Source of the DNA: Micrasema longulum
Lineage: Eukaryota > Arthropoda > Insecta > Trichoptera > Brachycentridae
Length of the DNA: 64,000 nt
Reading direction: 5' to 3'
NCBI GenBank assembly: GCA_022494885.1
Contig: JAGVSM010000910.1
Coordinates: forward strand, 310,001 to 374,000
In this document: positions 37,122 to 48,439 of the stretch, in pieces
How positions within the stretch are numbered: position 1 is the stretch's first letter
Layout: each line of letters starts with the position of its first letter
Translations under genes and position numbers: made by a program
The notes under the pieces: model-generated
The model's database searches: none
What the model was told of the DNA's origin: nothing
What the model saw: only the letters and a program-made list of their open reading frames with translations

Positions 37122-37672
37122 TTTAACAATGTTTTGAGTTTGTCCAAATTTTTAAAGACAAGGACTGGATTCTGACTGATTCTGAGCAGTTAATATAAAC
37201 ATATTACAACATACATGAAAAAAAATTTACAGAAGGGAATATAGAAGTCTAGGCATCCACAGGACTTATGACCTGTCATTGGCTAGTTAAAGTGGCCAAA
37301 TTACACACTGTTTAACATTCACCATTCTGCCTCTTTTTGAACATCTGCATTCTTTCTCTTCTATCTGATAACGTTCGTGAACTTAAAGAGCTGAAACCTT
37401 TATGGTTACGGGTGAGATTCATCTGATTGAATTATTTCACCTACATACTAGGCAACGCCTGAACATATTTTTCAATTGTTATTCTTCTTCTTGGACCAGG
37501 TGGATTCATAGAGAAGGAATGAAGATATTCAAATATGGGCAGAATGCTGAATGTTACACAGTGTGTAAAGTGGCCTCTCAAACCAGCCAATGACAGGTCA
37601 TAAGTCCTGTGGATGCCTAGACTTCTATATTCGCTTCTCTAAAATGTTCTTCATGTCTGTTGTAATATGTTA
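37122..37672. mobile_element. FB1 element copy
   Basis: Begins TTTTGAGTTTGTCCAAATTT, holds both arms (AGAAGTCTAGGCATCCACAG and its inverted partner) and the full middle including ACATACTAGGCAACGCCTGA. The open frame at 37402-37593 is repeat sequence, not a gene. Confidence 0.75.
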
Positions 37673-37932
37673 ATTTATCTTTATTTTAAAAGTCAGCATT
37701 ATAATATTGCGGGATAATTATTTTAACTTCGTAACTTAAAAATCAGCATTTGTGAGTATAAGCATACCCACTATAAACATATTTTTATCCTCCTCTGTGA
37801 ACGCTACACACAGACAAGTCGTGCTTTCGAATAATCGTATTGATATTTAAAGCATTAACTTTGTGGTCAAAAAATTTGCTTCATGTTTTTGAATAATTGT
37901 ATATATGACAACTTACCGACTTTTCTATATAT

Positions 37933-37966
37933 ACCGGTTTTGAGACGTACCCGTCTCATCGTCAGG
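37933..37966 (-). ncRNA. Hammerhead-ribozyme-like motif, left arm
   Basis: The minus strand reads CTGACGA, stem TGAGAC/GTCTCA closing GGGTAC, then AAAACCGG. CTGANGA is perfect; the first G of GAAA is lost to A. Confidence 0.35.
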
Positions 37967-38105
37967 ACACCAATTAAACCAACATGCAAAACCCACTATA
38001 CACCTTTACCATAGTTGTTGCACACGAACATAAAACCAACATGCCATGCATTTTGGTGTAATGTAAAGGCGTATAGGAGGTTTCACATGTTGGTTTAATT
38101 AGTGT

Positions 38106-38140
38106 CCTGACTAAGAGACGGGTACGTCTCGAAACAAGTA
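38106..38140 (+). ncRNA. Hammerhead-ribozyme-like motif, right arm
   Basis: CTGACTA, one base, stem GAGAC/GTCTC, then GAAAC. The conserved G of CTGANGA is T here. Confidence 0.35.
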
Positions 38141-38176
38141 GATATAAAAAAGTCGGTAAGTGGTTATGTACAAATA

Positions 38177-38832
38177 CTAGCGGACCCGACAGACGTTGTC
38201 CCGCCCGAACGTTAAAAAAAGAATTTACATTGATAAGTAGGTACCTAGGTGATTAAATTCCAAAACTAAAATCTTTTAATATTCAAATATTGAATTTAAG
38301 CAGGTACCTGGGTATTTGTTAATGGTTGAATTCCAAAAAATAAAATAAATATTTTTTCAAATATACGAGTAGCATTCTTTTTGCAAAGGTCAAACTCCGG
38401 TCTTTTCACCAACAGAGGGGTGTACTTATGTAGGAATACGATTTTTAAAAATGTATTGAATGTATTAATATATTTAATATTATTTAATCCAGTTAAAAGA
38501 AATAAATGGGTGGAAATCATAAAGAATTTAAGGAAAGAATCTGATTGAGATCTACATTAAACAAATGTTGTTTGTAAACATTCAAAAACAAACTTTTTAT
38601 ATACACAAAAAAACAACATCTTTCCATTTTGTTGTAAATGCATTCTCCTCGAATGCAACCATGGTAGATCGATGAATAAAACATATATGTTCCTTACTTC
38701 TTTTTTACATATTAAATTGCGGATTTTTATATCCACGAACATGCACAGCGCTAAGATATATATTTCTCTTAAAACCGCACGTAAATCGGTTAAGCCGTTA
38801 TATATATACACATAAAAATTCAATAACATTTA
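38177..38832 (+). repeat. Dispersed repeat DR1, copy 2
   Basis: ACTAGCGGACCCGACAGACG and TTGTCCCGCCCGAACGTT, same order and strand as copy 1. It extends further, to CCGCACGTAAATCGGTTAAG and an AT-rich end. It begins within a few bases of the end of the 37.9-38.17 kb foldback. Confidence 0.62.
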
Positions 38833-39280
38833 GCATCATAATATTTTTTATTTATTTTCATTAATGGCAATTAATCCTATGAAGGATGATTTCTGAGCAT
38901 CATAATATTATTTGCATGAATTACGACATGTCTATTTGCAGCATTCATGGAGGAAATTCAAATATGTGTTTTTAATGGATAACTCAAAAATGCTGATTTT
39001 ATTTATTTAATTTATTTGATTTAATAGCATAATTATACATTTTTACAATTTAAAAAAATTTCACTTGTTATATTTTTACTAAAACTAAAATCCCACCAAG
39101 CCACTTTTTGTAGCTTGTTGGTGAAGATTATATTTATACTGACTTAATAATATTATTTACATTTATAAAAACAATGAATAACATATCAAAATTAACAAAT
39201 TGTGATGTTTCCTAGTTGTTGTAATTATTACTTATGATATTAAAACGACACTCCTTTCGAAATTTGTAATTATTATCATT

Positions 39281-39512
39281 CGCGCCCAATGGTGCATAGA
39301 GAGGTACATTAGAACACTAAATGCAGCGTATGTCGATCTTCTGTTACATGAAAGTAAGGATATGAGTCTTACGCTTCAGGTGCCAGTCCAGGGACAGTGA
39401 AATATTGCAGTGTTAAACCACCATGTTTCAAGTTGACCCTACGAGAAATCGAAAGAGGACCTCAAGCATGGTAGGCGAATGTGCTACCACTACATTACGA
39501 GACCGATTTATG
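39281..39512 (-). mobile_element. SINE-A copy
   Basis: CCAATGGTGCATAGAG, TTACGCTTCAGGTGCCAGTC and CATTACGAGACCGA mark the 3' end, body and head of the family in reverse; the B box is damaged. Confidence 0.6.
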
Positions 39513-40064
39513 CCCACATGATTTGTTTTTTCAGGATAGAGAGATATTAGAGCAGTAACTAATACCCTGAGAGTAGCGATCGAGTCAAAAGCACTTGACC
39601 AGGGTTCTGGTTCTATTTCACATACAGAACTGTGTTCTTTATTCACCTGGACACAGAAAAATAATTTTAATTGTAAAACCATAAAAAATCACTATAATTA
39701 TTATTTATCGATCGCCTCAACGAGGCATTCTTAAATCCAAAAAATGTGCAATTTTTTTCTACAATACAAATCATTATTATCGATTCATTTGCATGAAATT
39801 CGTGGTTGAATATTTTCAATATTTGTTGCAGCATGCAAAATTTCACTAAATATAATGTTTTCAATATTATTTGTCATTGAAATACGCAAAGGTTTTTGCA
39901 TTTAGAAATTGGCGACTCGTTTATTTCGCCACAAAAAAGTTTATTATTTGAAAGCGGTCGCTGTATCGTGAGGGCGATAAAATGCTATTGTAACTTGTGC
40001 CATTTTGTTGTGTACGAGTATTTGTTAAATGTAAAAGTTGCTAACGGCTATGTTTTGTTCCTAG

Positions 40065-40316
40065 GTGACGGATCGTGTCATTCTACCAACCGTATCGGAT
40101 ATTTACACACTCCTCATCAGTATGGAGACTTGGCTGGTCGATGTCAAGCGGGTGAAGATCCCCCGGCCGAAGTTCGGCTCGCGGTACCCGTCCGAACCAC
40201 CGAAGGATTACACCGATGATGGAGAAGATTTGAAGAAGAAAATCGTGACAGACATGGAAAAGGATATCCTCAAAGCCACCGAAGAAATCAGACGAACTCT
40301 CCAAGAAAAACTATGA
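40065..40316 (+). CDS. Terminal exon of an unrecognised plus-strand gene
   Basis: Open from a strong acceptor (gttttgttcctag) to TGA, 83 codons plus stop, in codons richer in G/C at third positions than the surroundings, so it looks truly coding. The peptide starts VTDRVILPTVSDIYTLLISM, has a basic middle (VDVKRVKIPRPKFGSRYP) and ends in a charged, probably helical tail (DLKKKIVTDMEKDILKATEE, then IRRTLQEKL). The first ATG is inside (SMETWLVDV); an alternative reading is a 64-residue protein starting there. An in-frame TAG just before the acceptor rules out simple upstream extension, so upstream exons or a short single-exon gene are needed. An AATAAA lies at 40672. It sits opposite the transcript of the minus-strand dysc gene. 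The family is not recognised; a decaying retrocopy is possible but no frame damage is seen. Confidence 0.6.
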   Translation: MTDRVILPTVSDIYTLLISMETWLVDVKRVKIPRPKFGSRYPSEPPKDYTDDGEDLKKKIVTDMEKDILKATEEIRRTLQEKL

Positions 40317-40671
40317 TAACAATGTTTCCTGTTATGTTTCTATTTTAATTTTATTTAACGAATGGTTGAGTATTTTGTGACGTGCATGTGATGTAAATTA
40401 GAATTTAAGGAATCTGCAATCCACTTTTAATCGATTCGATACGTTGGATACTTCCTAGATATTTTGATGAAAATTAAATAAGTACTAAAATTTGAACGAA
40501 GTATGAATGAAACTAGATTATATAAATATTAACAAATGCCACGTATGCCTGTAGTTATATAAAAGACATAAAATTATTATTGTGAATAATTTATCCGTAG
40601 TGATATGATAAGTATAGCAGATATGATGTTTATTAGTGGTAAGCGTATGTTAAAAATATCTATCAGGCGAA

Positions 40672-40677
40672 AATAAA
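40672..40677 (+). terminator. Polyadenylation signal of the 40.07 kb exon
   Basis: AATAAA 356 bp after the TGA of the plus-strand terminal exon, followed by T-rich sequence. Further AT-rich near-matches are nearby, so the exact cleavage site is uncertain. Confidence 0.4.
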
Positions 40678-40802
40678 CAATAGTTATTGTCAACGCAATA
40701 TTTTTTTTTTAAAAGCAGTACAAAAAAAACGGTTTATTAAAATAAATGATATTTTCGTAAATAACTCTTTTTTTTCTTATTTCCCTTAATCAAGAAAATT
40801 AG

Positions 40803-41192
40803 AAAAATATTTTGAGTTTGTCCAAATTTTTGTAGACAAGGACTGGATTCAACTCCCCAGGGAGTTGCACAAACTCAAAATATTGTTGATAAATTACCTG
40901 GTCCATGAAGAAGTATAGAAATTGAAAAAATAACATTTTCAGGCGTTGCCTAGTATGTAGGTGAAATAATTCAATTAGATGAATCTCACCCGCATAAATA
41001 AAGGTTTCAGCTCTTTAACTTCACAAACATCAACAGATGAAAGAATTGAAGGAATATAGATGTTCAAATATAGGCAGAATGGTGAATGTTATAAAGTGTG
41101 TAAAGTGGCCACTTAAACCAGCCATTGACAGGTCATAAGCCCTGTAGATGCCTAGACTTCTATATTACCTTTATTTGTTGTAATATGTTAAG
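40803..41192. mobile_element. FB1 element copy next to the nested gene's 3' UTR
   Basis: Begins TTTTGAGTTTGTCCAAATTT, with an internally deleted left arm; the right half is complete (TAGGTGAAATAATTCAATTA, AAGGTTTCAGCTCTTTAACT, CCATTGACAGGTCATAAGCC). About 125 bp past the AATAAA at 40672. Confidence 0.72.
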
Positions 41193-41344
41193 AAAATTAA
41201 AAATTAAAACAATTTTTTATCTGTTGATTTTACACGTCGAGCATTATAGAGTACCTGACTCGTGTTTAACTATATACAGTGTTTCACTCAACATTTAAAG
41301 CATGGATTTTGAAACCATTTCCTATTTGAATAAACATTTTCCAC

Positions 41345-41510
41345 TATTTCCGGTCCGAGCGCGTACTTATAATCTGTGCATTAGCAAGCACCGAAGGAAA
41401 ACTCTTGTGAAACTACCCAGCGGCAGCGGTAAAGGTACACTATATTCGTAGGGGTAGCCTCGGGCACCTGTTGCAGGGCCGCGGTCGGTGTGCATTGTAA
41501 GTACGAATTG
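41345..41510 (-). other. GC-richer patch, weak exon candidate
   Basis: The minus strand is open from ATGCACACCGACCGCGGCCC for about 55 codons; an acceptor-like CCCTGCAACAG followed by GTGCCCGAG could start a phase-0 exon. The plus strand instead shows CATT|gtaagta. The evidence conflicts and no protein family is recognised. Confidence 0.2.
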
Positions 41511-42708
41511 CATAAACATCAAAAGCTGTAGAATGTGCTTAGTGCTTACGTAGGTACCGACGAAACCCTCGAGTAATTAACTTAGCGTAAAGGAAAATGC
41601 TTTCTGTATGAGTGCCAAGAAAGTGGAATGCACTTTGCTTATTCAATTAGTTAAGTAAATAAAATTAAAAATATCAAAAATATAAAGTTGAAAACGCTCG
41701 TTGGTCAATAAATAAAATAGTTAAACTAAACTAAAAAAAATCACTCATATTTTACATCAAAATTACTAACAAAAAATGTTTGACAGAAACGACATTCATT
41801 GTGTTTCATTTTGAATGTTTTTCAAAAATTTTAAAGATATTTTTACAGTAAAACTCTTTTTATCCAAACTCTGGTCATTCGGATTGCCTAGCTTGTTATC
41901 AGGAGATAAAAGAATAAAGGAGAAATTTTTAATTTCAATTTAATTTTGTAATTTACTTTGCTGGACATGTACAAGTAAGTTTTTAATGTATTATTTTAAA
42001 AGCGTTGAAATCTGGTATTTATTTTTCCGGATAGCTGGAGTTTTATAGTATTATTATGTTACCATCAGGAATTAAATGTGAAAATCATATCGATTACCCG
42101 TAAACTAGATAAATTTACGCCTTAGCAATTTATATTAATTTACAAAAAATATAATAATTTAATTATAATCATGGACACGAAACTGAAAACGGACATTCAA
42201 ATTATCTGAGCGGTGTCTATTTAACAGAATTTCAAATGGTCTTTGGCAATTGTAAACATTTGTTCCTCTAAAAATTATTATCATCATATTTTTAAGAAAA
42301 ATTTTAATCAGCGACTGTTTTGTCATAATAGTTCGAAATTAAAATATTTATAATACTTTGAGACAGTTGCATCAAAAAAATAAGTTGAAAAAGTTAAATG
42401 TTAAAGAATTATTACGTTTTTGTCAAAATCGAGGAAAATGATTGCCAGAACAAAGAAAGCCAAAACAACTTATTTTATCCATTTTTACGAAAACGCAAAT
42501 TAATTAATTAAAAAAATTTTTAGAGCAACTGCTCCTTAATTATTTCATACATTGTACTAGTTGTACAACCATCTGGTACATATGATCGAAGCATCGAAAA
42601 TGTAAAAAAATATTTTAATTTTAAACGCACAAAAACGAACTTTTTTCCGTTTTAAAGCTGGTACAGGTGTATTAGTTATAACTCTATGATCTTAAATGAG
42701 ATACTCAC

Positions 42709-42822
42709 CGAGTCGTCGTAGTTGGAGGGGTGTAGGGCTGCTGTGCTCCCCTCTCGGGAGCCCCCCGGGGAGGAGTGGCGGCGAGAGCGGGACCCGCCCT
42801 CTCCGTCCTCACTGCAGTAGTC
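42709..42822 (-). CDS. dysc: dysc exon: acidic/serine-rich segment, last exon found
   Basis: 38 codons, phase 0 to phase 0, with a textbook acceptor (ggctcccttccaccag) and donor (GACTCG|gtgagt). The peptide DYCSEDGEGGSRSRRHSSPG leads into a serine/glycine stretch and ends HPSNYDDS. No domain is recognised. The clusters SRSRRHSS and SEDGE look like kinase-site-rich disordered sequence. The strong donor means at least one more exon lies to the left. Confidence 0.74.
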
Positions 42823-43727
42823 CTGGTGGAAGGGAGCCAGACACGACAGGTGGGGAAGTTGGAACAAGGGATCAGGAACCGTGGACAGATAGATATCATT
42901 CACCGAACATACAAAATACACGCATTCATTATCAATTCGCACAAAAAACCGATATCAAATGAAATGTCGTAGTTTCGACGTCATTTGTGACGCGCAAAAT
43001 AATTCACCCATTAAATGTGTCACCAAAAACATATAAATAGCCCCATTTTTAATAATGCGAATTAATGATTATCATTAATACACATTTTAATATAATAAAG
43101 AGCAAAATGTTGAAATTAAGTCATTGCGGTAGGTTTGATTGACATAAATGACGAAACGTGGTTTTTTAGTAATAAGTTTAGATGTATTTATTTCATTCAC
43201 ACATGGGAAGGGAAGAAAAGGGTAAATAAATCCATTATTAGTAATTGAAATATTGAAAATAAATACAGTTATTAAATAATTCAATTATTTTCTTATATTT
43301 CTCTAATATTGATGAGTAAGTCGATGCAATTGACTGATTGCAGAGCTATATTTTTTATCTATTCTATAATCTAATGGATTGCAGCTACATATTAACTATT
43401 TTCCACATACGAGTTAAAAAAATATTGTGCAAAACATTGTGATTTGTACTAGTTGATAAAATAATATACTTGTTCGACCTAATTTACACAATTCGAATTG
43501 CTTAATTCAGTACAAACAGAAGTAAGACTAAATGAAGTTTTTTGCCCTGAAAATATGCCGGAAATAATTATACTCCTTGTTTTATAGGATAAGAAAACCC
43601 CTTTAAATTAAAGGAATTTGTATAAACAAATCGGAATCTGAAAATCACAATAAAATGAGGAAAAATAAAGAATTGTGTTTTTTTATAAATGCTAGAAATA
43701 CGTTCTTTATAATGACTACATTATATT

Positions 43728-43992
43728 ACAACATTTGAGTTTGTCCAAATGTTTGTAGATAAAAGACTGGAGTCATTAAGATTAACAAATTACAACAGGG
43801 ATGGAGAATACCTTAAATAAGGGAATATGGAAGTAAAGGCATTTACAGGGCTTGTGACCTGTCATTGGCTGGTTTAAGTGGCCACTTTACACCTGTGTAC
43901 CAGCCAATGACAGGTCACAAGCTCTGTAAATGCCTAGACTTTTATATTCCTTAATTTAAGGTATTCTCCATCCCTGCTGTAATTTTTAACTA
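43728..43992. mobile_element. FB1 element, compact near-perfect palindrome
   Basis: GAGTTTGTCCAAATGTTTGT, then GGGATGGAGAATACCTTAAA through CCTGTCATTGGCTGG, followed after about 30 bp by the inverted arm. The central middle block is deleted, leaving a hairpin of about 100 bp per arm. Confidence 0.72.
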
Positions 43993-45539
43993 CATTTTAT
44001 CTTGTTTATCGTAAATATGTTGTTCGTATACGAAAATTTCAACATAAAACACAAAGCATTATTACCAATATGACCAGAGACTGAATTTTTTAAACATCAT
44101 TCTAAATCATTCTATACACATTTTTGATTAAGAAGTTTTTTTTTAAACACTGACAATATCATTTCTACTGATTTTTAATTACAATCTGACAATTAAGTCT
44201 GTGAGACAAGGTTGATCTGTATAAAATACAGTGTACGTATTACTTATAACTTTCATCATTTTTAAAAATAAATTAATGTGACGTCACTGTAAATAAATAA
44301 AAACATTAATGATTTTCTCGATCAATATCAAAATATAAAAAAATATACATCAATTATTAAATACACCTAACAAAAACATTTGAAAGTAATAAATACAATA
44401 AAAATAAACGAGTTAGTATAACCAAATTGAAAATAAAATCAATAGCACTGCATTTCGACGTGTATTTTAATATGTTTTTATTCTTTTATTAGAAACGTTA
44501 TTTTCCAGAACTATCAACAGTGAAAAGTCCATTGCGAATAGACAAAAGTGCATATATACTTTTCGCCTTCAATATAAAGGTATTTTTTACGTAGTGAAAA
44601 ATAAAATGTGCCGTGAGTGTCGTAAATATGTCCAATTAAAAACGATCCTTCCGAGTAAAATTTCTACATTCTGAACACTTACTAGGCGTACTTACACGTA
44701 GGAGCACGAGAAGTAATAAGTGTTTGTCTCTCTAGAATACTTCTCACGCCATCTTGTGTCGCTTTTCCGAGCTAGTCGTGTCTTGGAAGTATCGTTTCAA
44801 AACTTTGGAAGAAAAGGTGCAGGGAAATGTGATAAAGCGGTACCGTGGAAATATTTAAGAAATAACCAACACGTATTTCGCAAATGTCAAAATAATTTAA
44901 TGTACAACCGTTTCATTATAATATTATAATTAAAGTACTATTAGATACACGCATGCGCTTCTCAAGAAGCAATTGTTTTTCTCTTCTCTCCTTTTTTAAA
45001 TTGATTTATTTCCCATAAAACTTTTAATTTTTTCTTTTCTAAATGAACAATTTTATTCCATAAGTTTGCATATCAGATAAATTAAGTTTTAGAAAAAATA
45101 AATAAAGTATTAGAATTAATAAATAAAATATTGTTTTTTTTTCTCGGGTGCATACGTTTAAATTTCCAAACGAGCTGTTATCGATTTTGTTTTTTAAAAA
45201 AAAGTTTTTACAGCTGAATCTTTCTTACTGCATTGCAACTGAGGTATTAAAAAAATATAAAATATAAAGGTAAGGAAATCAGTTATATGCTTCAGATTAC
45301 ACGGATTAAAAGAGCGTAGTAAAGAACGTTGTTTTATCCATTTCTGTATTTTTCTAAACCAATAAATAAACATAAAATATTTTTAAACTATGTAATAATT
45401 TTCGTGAAAGTTAAGGCCCTTACAGAGTTCTGTACGTTAAGACCTAGCTAGAAAAAACCTTTCAGAAACTTCTAGATGTAGGTTCTGCAGTGCAGATAAG
45501 AAAACAGCTGTATGATGATACTTAGTATCACAAAAGAAG

Positions 45540-45805
45540 CTGCATCTTTTGAGGCCACTGGTTAAATTTGAGGATGTTAGAGCGCTCGTTTCCTACCCAA
45601 TAGCCTGATACTTTAATGGTCTGGGTTCGGAGGGCGAGATTTAGCAAATGAGAATACTCGCTCTCCACTCAGAAGTCAGTAGCAGGGCTCTTTAAATAGC
45701 CCAATACTAAAACGGTATGGACTTGGAGGTTGGAAGGCGAGATTAAGCAATATGAGAATATTCGCTCTCCACTCATTACACAGTAGAAAGGCTGGCTCTT
45801 TAAGA
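45540..45805 (+). repeat. Dispersed repeat DR2 with internal duplication
   Basis: Two successive blocks carry GGGCGAGATTTAGCAAAT or GGCGAGATTAAGCAATA, then GAGAATACTCGCTCTCCACT, then a GGCTCTTTAA block. The same words occur at 51.4-51.7 kb. Confidence 0.55.
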
Positions 45806-46261
45806 GGAAATGCGGTCTGACTTTTCTTCATACAAAAGTATTCCAGTATTTTCTTTTTAAATTATGGCACTAGTATTTTTTTACACAGTTTAGATATTTA
45901 CCATAGGCATGGCATGTCTCTATTGTTTTTAATTTAAAAAAAAAGTTTCTTATGGGAGCTAGGACCATCCAAAACCTCATAAAAACGCCCAGTTTTATCT
46001 GCCATTTTCGGACGTACGGTATACAAAATGATAAATAATTTAAGAATTTTGAGAAACGAAAGTGGTACCGACAATTTTATTCCGAGAATTTTTCTAAAAA
46101 AAAACTATTAAAGACTTTTAATTTTGGAAACGTTGATTTTGTCGATATTAGAACCATAATCAGTCCGATGTGCAGTTGTCTTTTTTACACAGTATCAGGG
46201 AAGCAATTGCGAGAGAGTGACAGAAAAACAATGTTCAAATACTTATTCGTCAAATTTGTTG

Positions 46262-46372
46262 GGCACCGCATACCCCCTTAAAAATCTGGGCTTGGGAAGG
46301 CGAGAACAAATTTACGGGGACCCATTACAATAGATTTACACAGACCGCAGGGATATCAGAATCTTGTCTGCA
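46262..46372 (+). repeat. DR2 fragment
   Basis: AAATCTGGGCTTGGGAAGGC, CACAGACCGCAGGGATATCA; a fragment of the family at 45.5 and 51.4 kb, touching the 46.4-kb foldback. Confidence 0.45.
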
Positions 46373-46741
46373 AAACCCACTATATACGTTCACCATAGTT
46401 GTTGCACAAAAATATAAAACCAACACGACATGCATTTTAATAATCACATGCACTGATTAGGACAAACATGCACTGATCAAATTATTAAAATATTCTGTTG
46501 TTTGAGAATTAGTGAAAAAAGTAGAGGGGATAGAGGGAGGGAGTAAGCTTAATAGGGTGACCATTTATTTATTTATAAATGTATTTCACAGTTTAAAAAT
46601 GTACAGAGTTTCTTTGTTTCAGATCCCGACTAGCTAGGAAATTCTGGTGTTCAGGAAGGACTTTTTTTTAACATGTGTTTTTTTTATTTCATTAAATGAT
46701 GCTTAATAAATTTAAAGAATAATAATAACATTTAAAAAAAA

Positions 46742-46986
46742 TCAATATAATTATAAATTAGAAAACATGCAGGTTAATATAATAAAAATTGAATCATAAA
46801 TATAAATTAGAAAATATACCATTAATAGTTAAAAAATGAGATATAATTATTATAAATTAGAAAACATACCGATGAAAATAAAAATTGAAGCATAAATACA
46901 AATTGTAAAATACAGCATTAGTAATTAAAAAATTAAACATAAATATAAATTGGAAAACATACCGATAATAATAAAAATTGAATAAC
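46742..46986. repeat. 48-bp tandem array with alternating unit types
   Basis: Five units of about 48 bp, each with a core ATAAATTAGAAAACATACCG or a diverged form of it. Units 1, 3 and 5 (CATACCGATRATAATAAAAA type) resemble one another more than units 2 and 4 (CCATTAATAGTTAAAAAAT type), so the array has a two-unit higher-order period of about 96 bp. Confidence 0.6.
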
Positions 46987-47210
46987 AAATTACTACCTAT
47001 TAAACCTATTAGGTTACTTCCTCCCTCCATCCCCTCTACTTTTTTCATTTATTCTCAAACAACAGAATATTTTCACAATTTGATCAGTGCATGTTTGTCC
47101 TAATCAGTGCATGTGCTTATTAAAATGCATGTCGTGTCGGTTTTATATTTTTGTGCAACAACTATGGTGAAGGTGTATAGTGGGTTTTGCATGTTGGTTT
47201 AATTGGTATC

Positions 47211-47246
47211 CCGACGAAGAGACGGGTACGTCTCGAAACCGGTAGA
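47211..47246 (+). ncRNA. Hammerhead-ribozyme-like motif
   Basis: CCGACGA, one base, perfect stem GAGAC/GTCTC closing GGGTAC, then GAAACCGGTAG. The palindromic ACCGGT after GAAA would form a dimer-type stem III, followed by A. U4 of the core is C. Confidence 0.4.
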
Positions 47247-47466
47247 CATAGAAAAGTTGGTAAGTGGTTATGTACAGATATTTGATATCATTTAGTAATT
47301 ATATTAATACTCGTAGTATGGCAATTTTCCACAGTCGTTTCCGGTACTTTTTACAAAGTTTTCTGAATTATTATTCACGTTTCGCTAGAAGAAGGCCGAA
47401 AGAGAGGTGAAGTTTAAAGTAGGGTGTTGCGGGGTGCATGAAGTGTAAGGTAAGTGTTAGGGTCAC

Positions 47467-47557
47467 CTGTCCTGGTTGGTCCACGTCAGCGGGGGGCACG
47501 GGGGCGGGGGGCGGACACCCCCTCCCGAGCCCCGCCGCACCGCGCACGGCGCCGCCC
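47467..47557 (-). CDS. dysc: dysc exon: glycine/proline-rich segment
   Basis: 91 nt: one base completing an arginine codon, then 30 codons ending GGACAG|gtgacc (phase 0). Acceptor gggccccag. It encodes GGAVRGAAGLGRGCPPPAPV followed by PPADVDQPGQ, a low-complexity glycine- then proline-rich linker typical of whirlin-family regions between the helical domain and PDZ3. The identification rests on phase agreement with the exons on both sides, the extreme GC content and the donor. The acceptor lies in a GC-rich context with a weak pyrimidine tract, so its exact start is less certain. Confidence 0.66.
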
Positions 47558-48439
47558 CTGGGGCCCAACATGGATTATTTATTTATATTTAAAAAAACAC
47601 ACAAAATAACTCAACTAATGGTTTGAAAAAAGTCAAGTGTATTTACAAGCTTAAAACTGTTTTATTTTATGTGCGACTTTCGCCGCATTCTAGAATATTT
47701 TTTGTTACAGATAATGAAGAAGGATTTTCATTTACTATTTGGATACTAAAAAATGCGTCTTTATGATTACTGTACTTTTTTTTAATGGTTAGAATAAATA
47801 TTGTACCAAAAGTTAAATAAATAAACAATGAATACTTACGTTTTTACATGTTTTAAACACAGTCACGTTAGCATCAGAATTTATTTTTAAACTTTTGCGT
47901 TTCATAAAGTAGGTATACAAATTTCGCCTTGTAATTAATTAATAAACTACGTGTTAGTTTTCAAATTAAGTTGCATTTTTTAAATTTGGAGAACAAAACG
48001 AGTTCATTGAAATTGAAAGAATAAAGTTTACATCCGTGGAAAAAATACTGAATATTTTTTGTTTTCACGTTTAATCAAGTTTTTTGTCAGGAATTCCTAG
48101 AAAATGTGTTTTTATTTTTAACTATGATCAAAGTATTTAGAAAATAAAATAATATTTAAAATACTTGTCAAGTGATTTACCCAAATATTTATCTTCGGTC
48201 GTTTATTTCACAACAGTAAAATTAATTTCACCCTATTAAAAATTAATCGATGAATTGAGTCATCGATGAATTGAGCCAGCCTGTGAAAATTCTCTTCCCT
48301 CTTTTCCTCAATCCAATGAAGTAGATACAATGGATAACTTTCTTTAAGCACAAACATGCCAAGACTACTAGATTACTGAGAGCTTCTTCGGGCAGCTTTT
48401 CTCGCTCAGTAACGAGAAATTTTTCGCGCGGTATGTGGT

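Larger units (their letters stand above)
37900..38172. mobile_element. Short foldback element with hammerhead-like motif in both arms
   Basis: The ends ACTTACCGACTTTTCTATAT and its complement near 38172 pair, as do the GAGACGGGTACGTCTC blocks and ACCAACATG blocks. It belongs to the same family as the elements at 46.4-47.3 kb and 61.1-61.8 kb (shared GGTAAGTGGTTATGTAC end and CAAAACCCACTATA block). Confidence 0.65.
46365..47275. mobile_element. Foldback element (about 0.9 kb) with internal minisatellite
   Basis: Arms of roughly 180 bp are inverted copies: CAAAACCCACTATATACG and CACATGCACTGATTAGGACA at the left recur complemented at the right, as do CAAACAACAGAATATTTT and the TAGAGGGGAT purine block. 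The right arm continues into a hammerhead-like motif and GGTAAGTGGTTATGTAC; the left arm has lost that part. A 48-bp tandem array fills the centre. Confidence 0.65.
43993..47466. other. dysc intron, repeat-filled
   Basis: Left part of the 4.6-kb intron between the last two placed dysc exons. DR2 and the 46.4-kb foldback are listed separately; the frame at 44720-44929 has no recognisable family. Confidence 0.5.

Noticed and set aside
37402..37593. 63-codon plus frame MVTGEIHLIE...
   Set aside because: Lies wholly within an FB1 element and is not conserved among copies.
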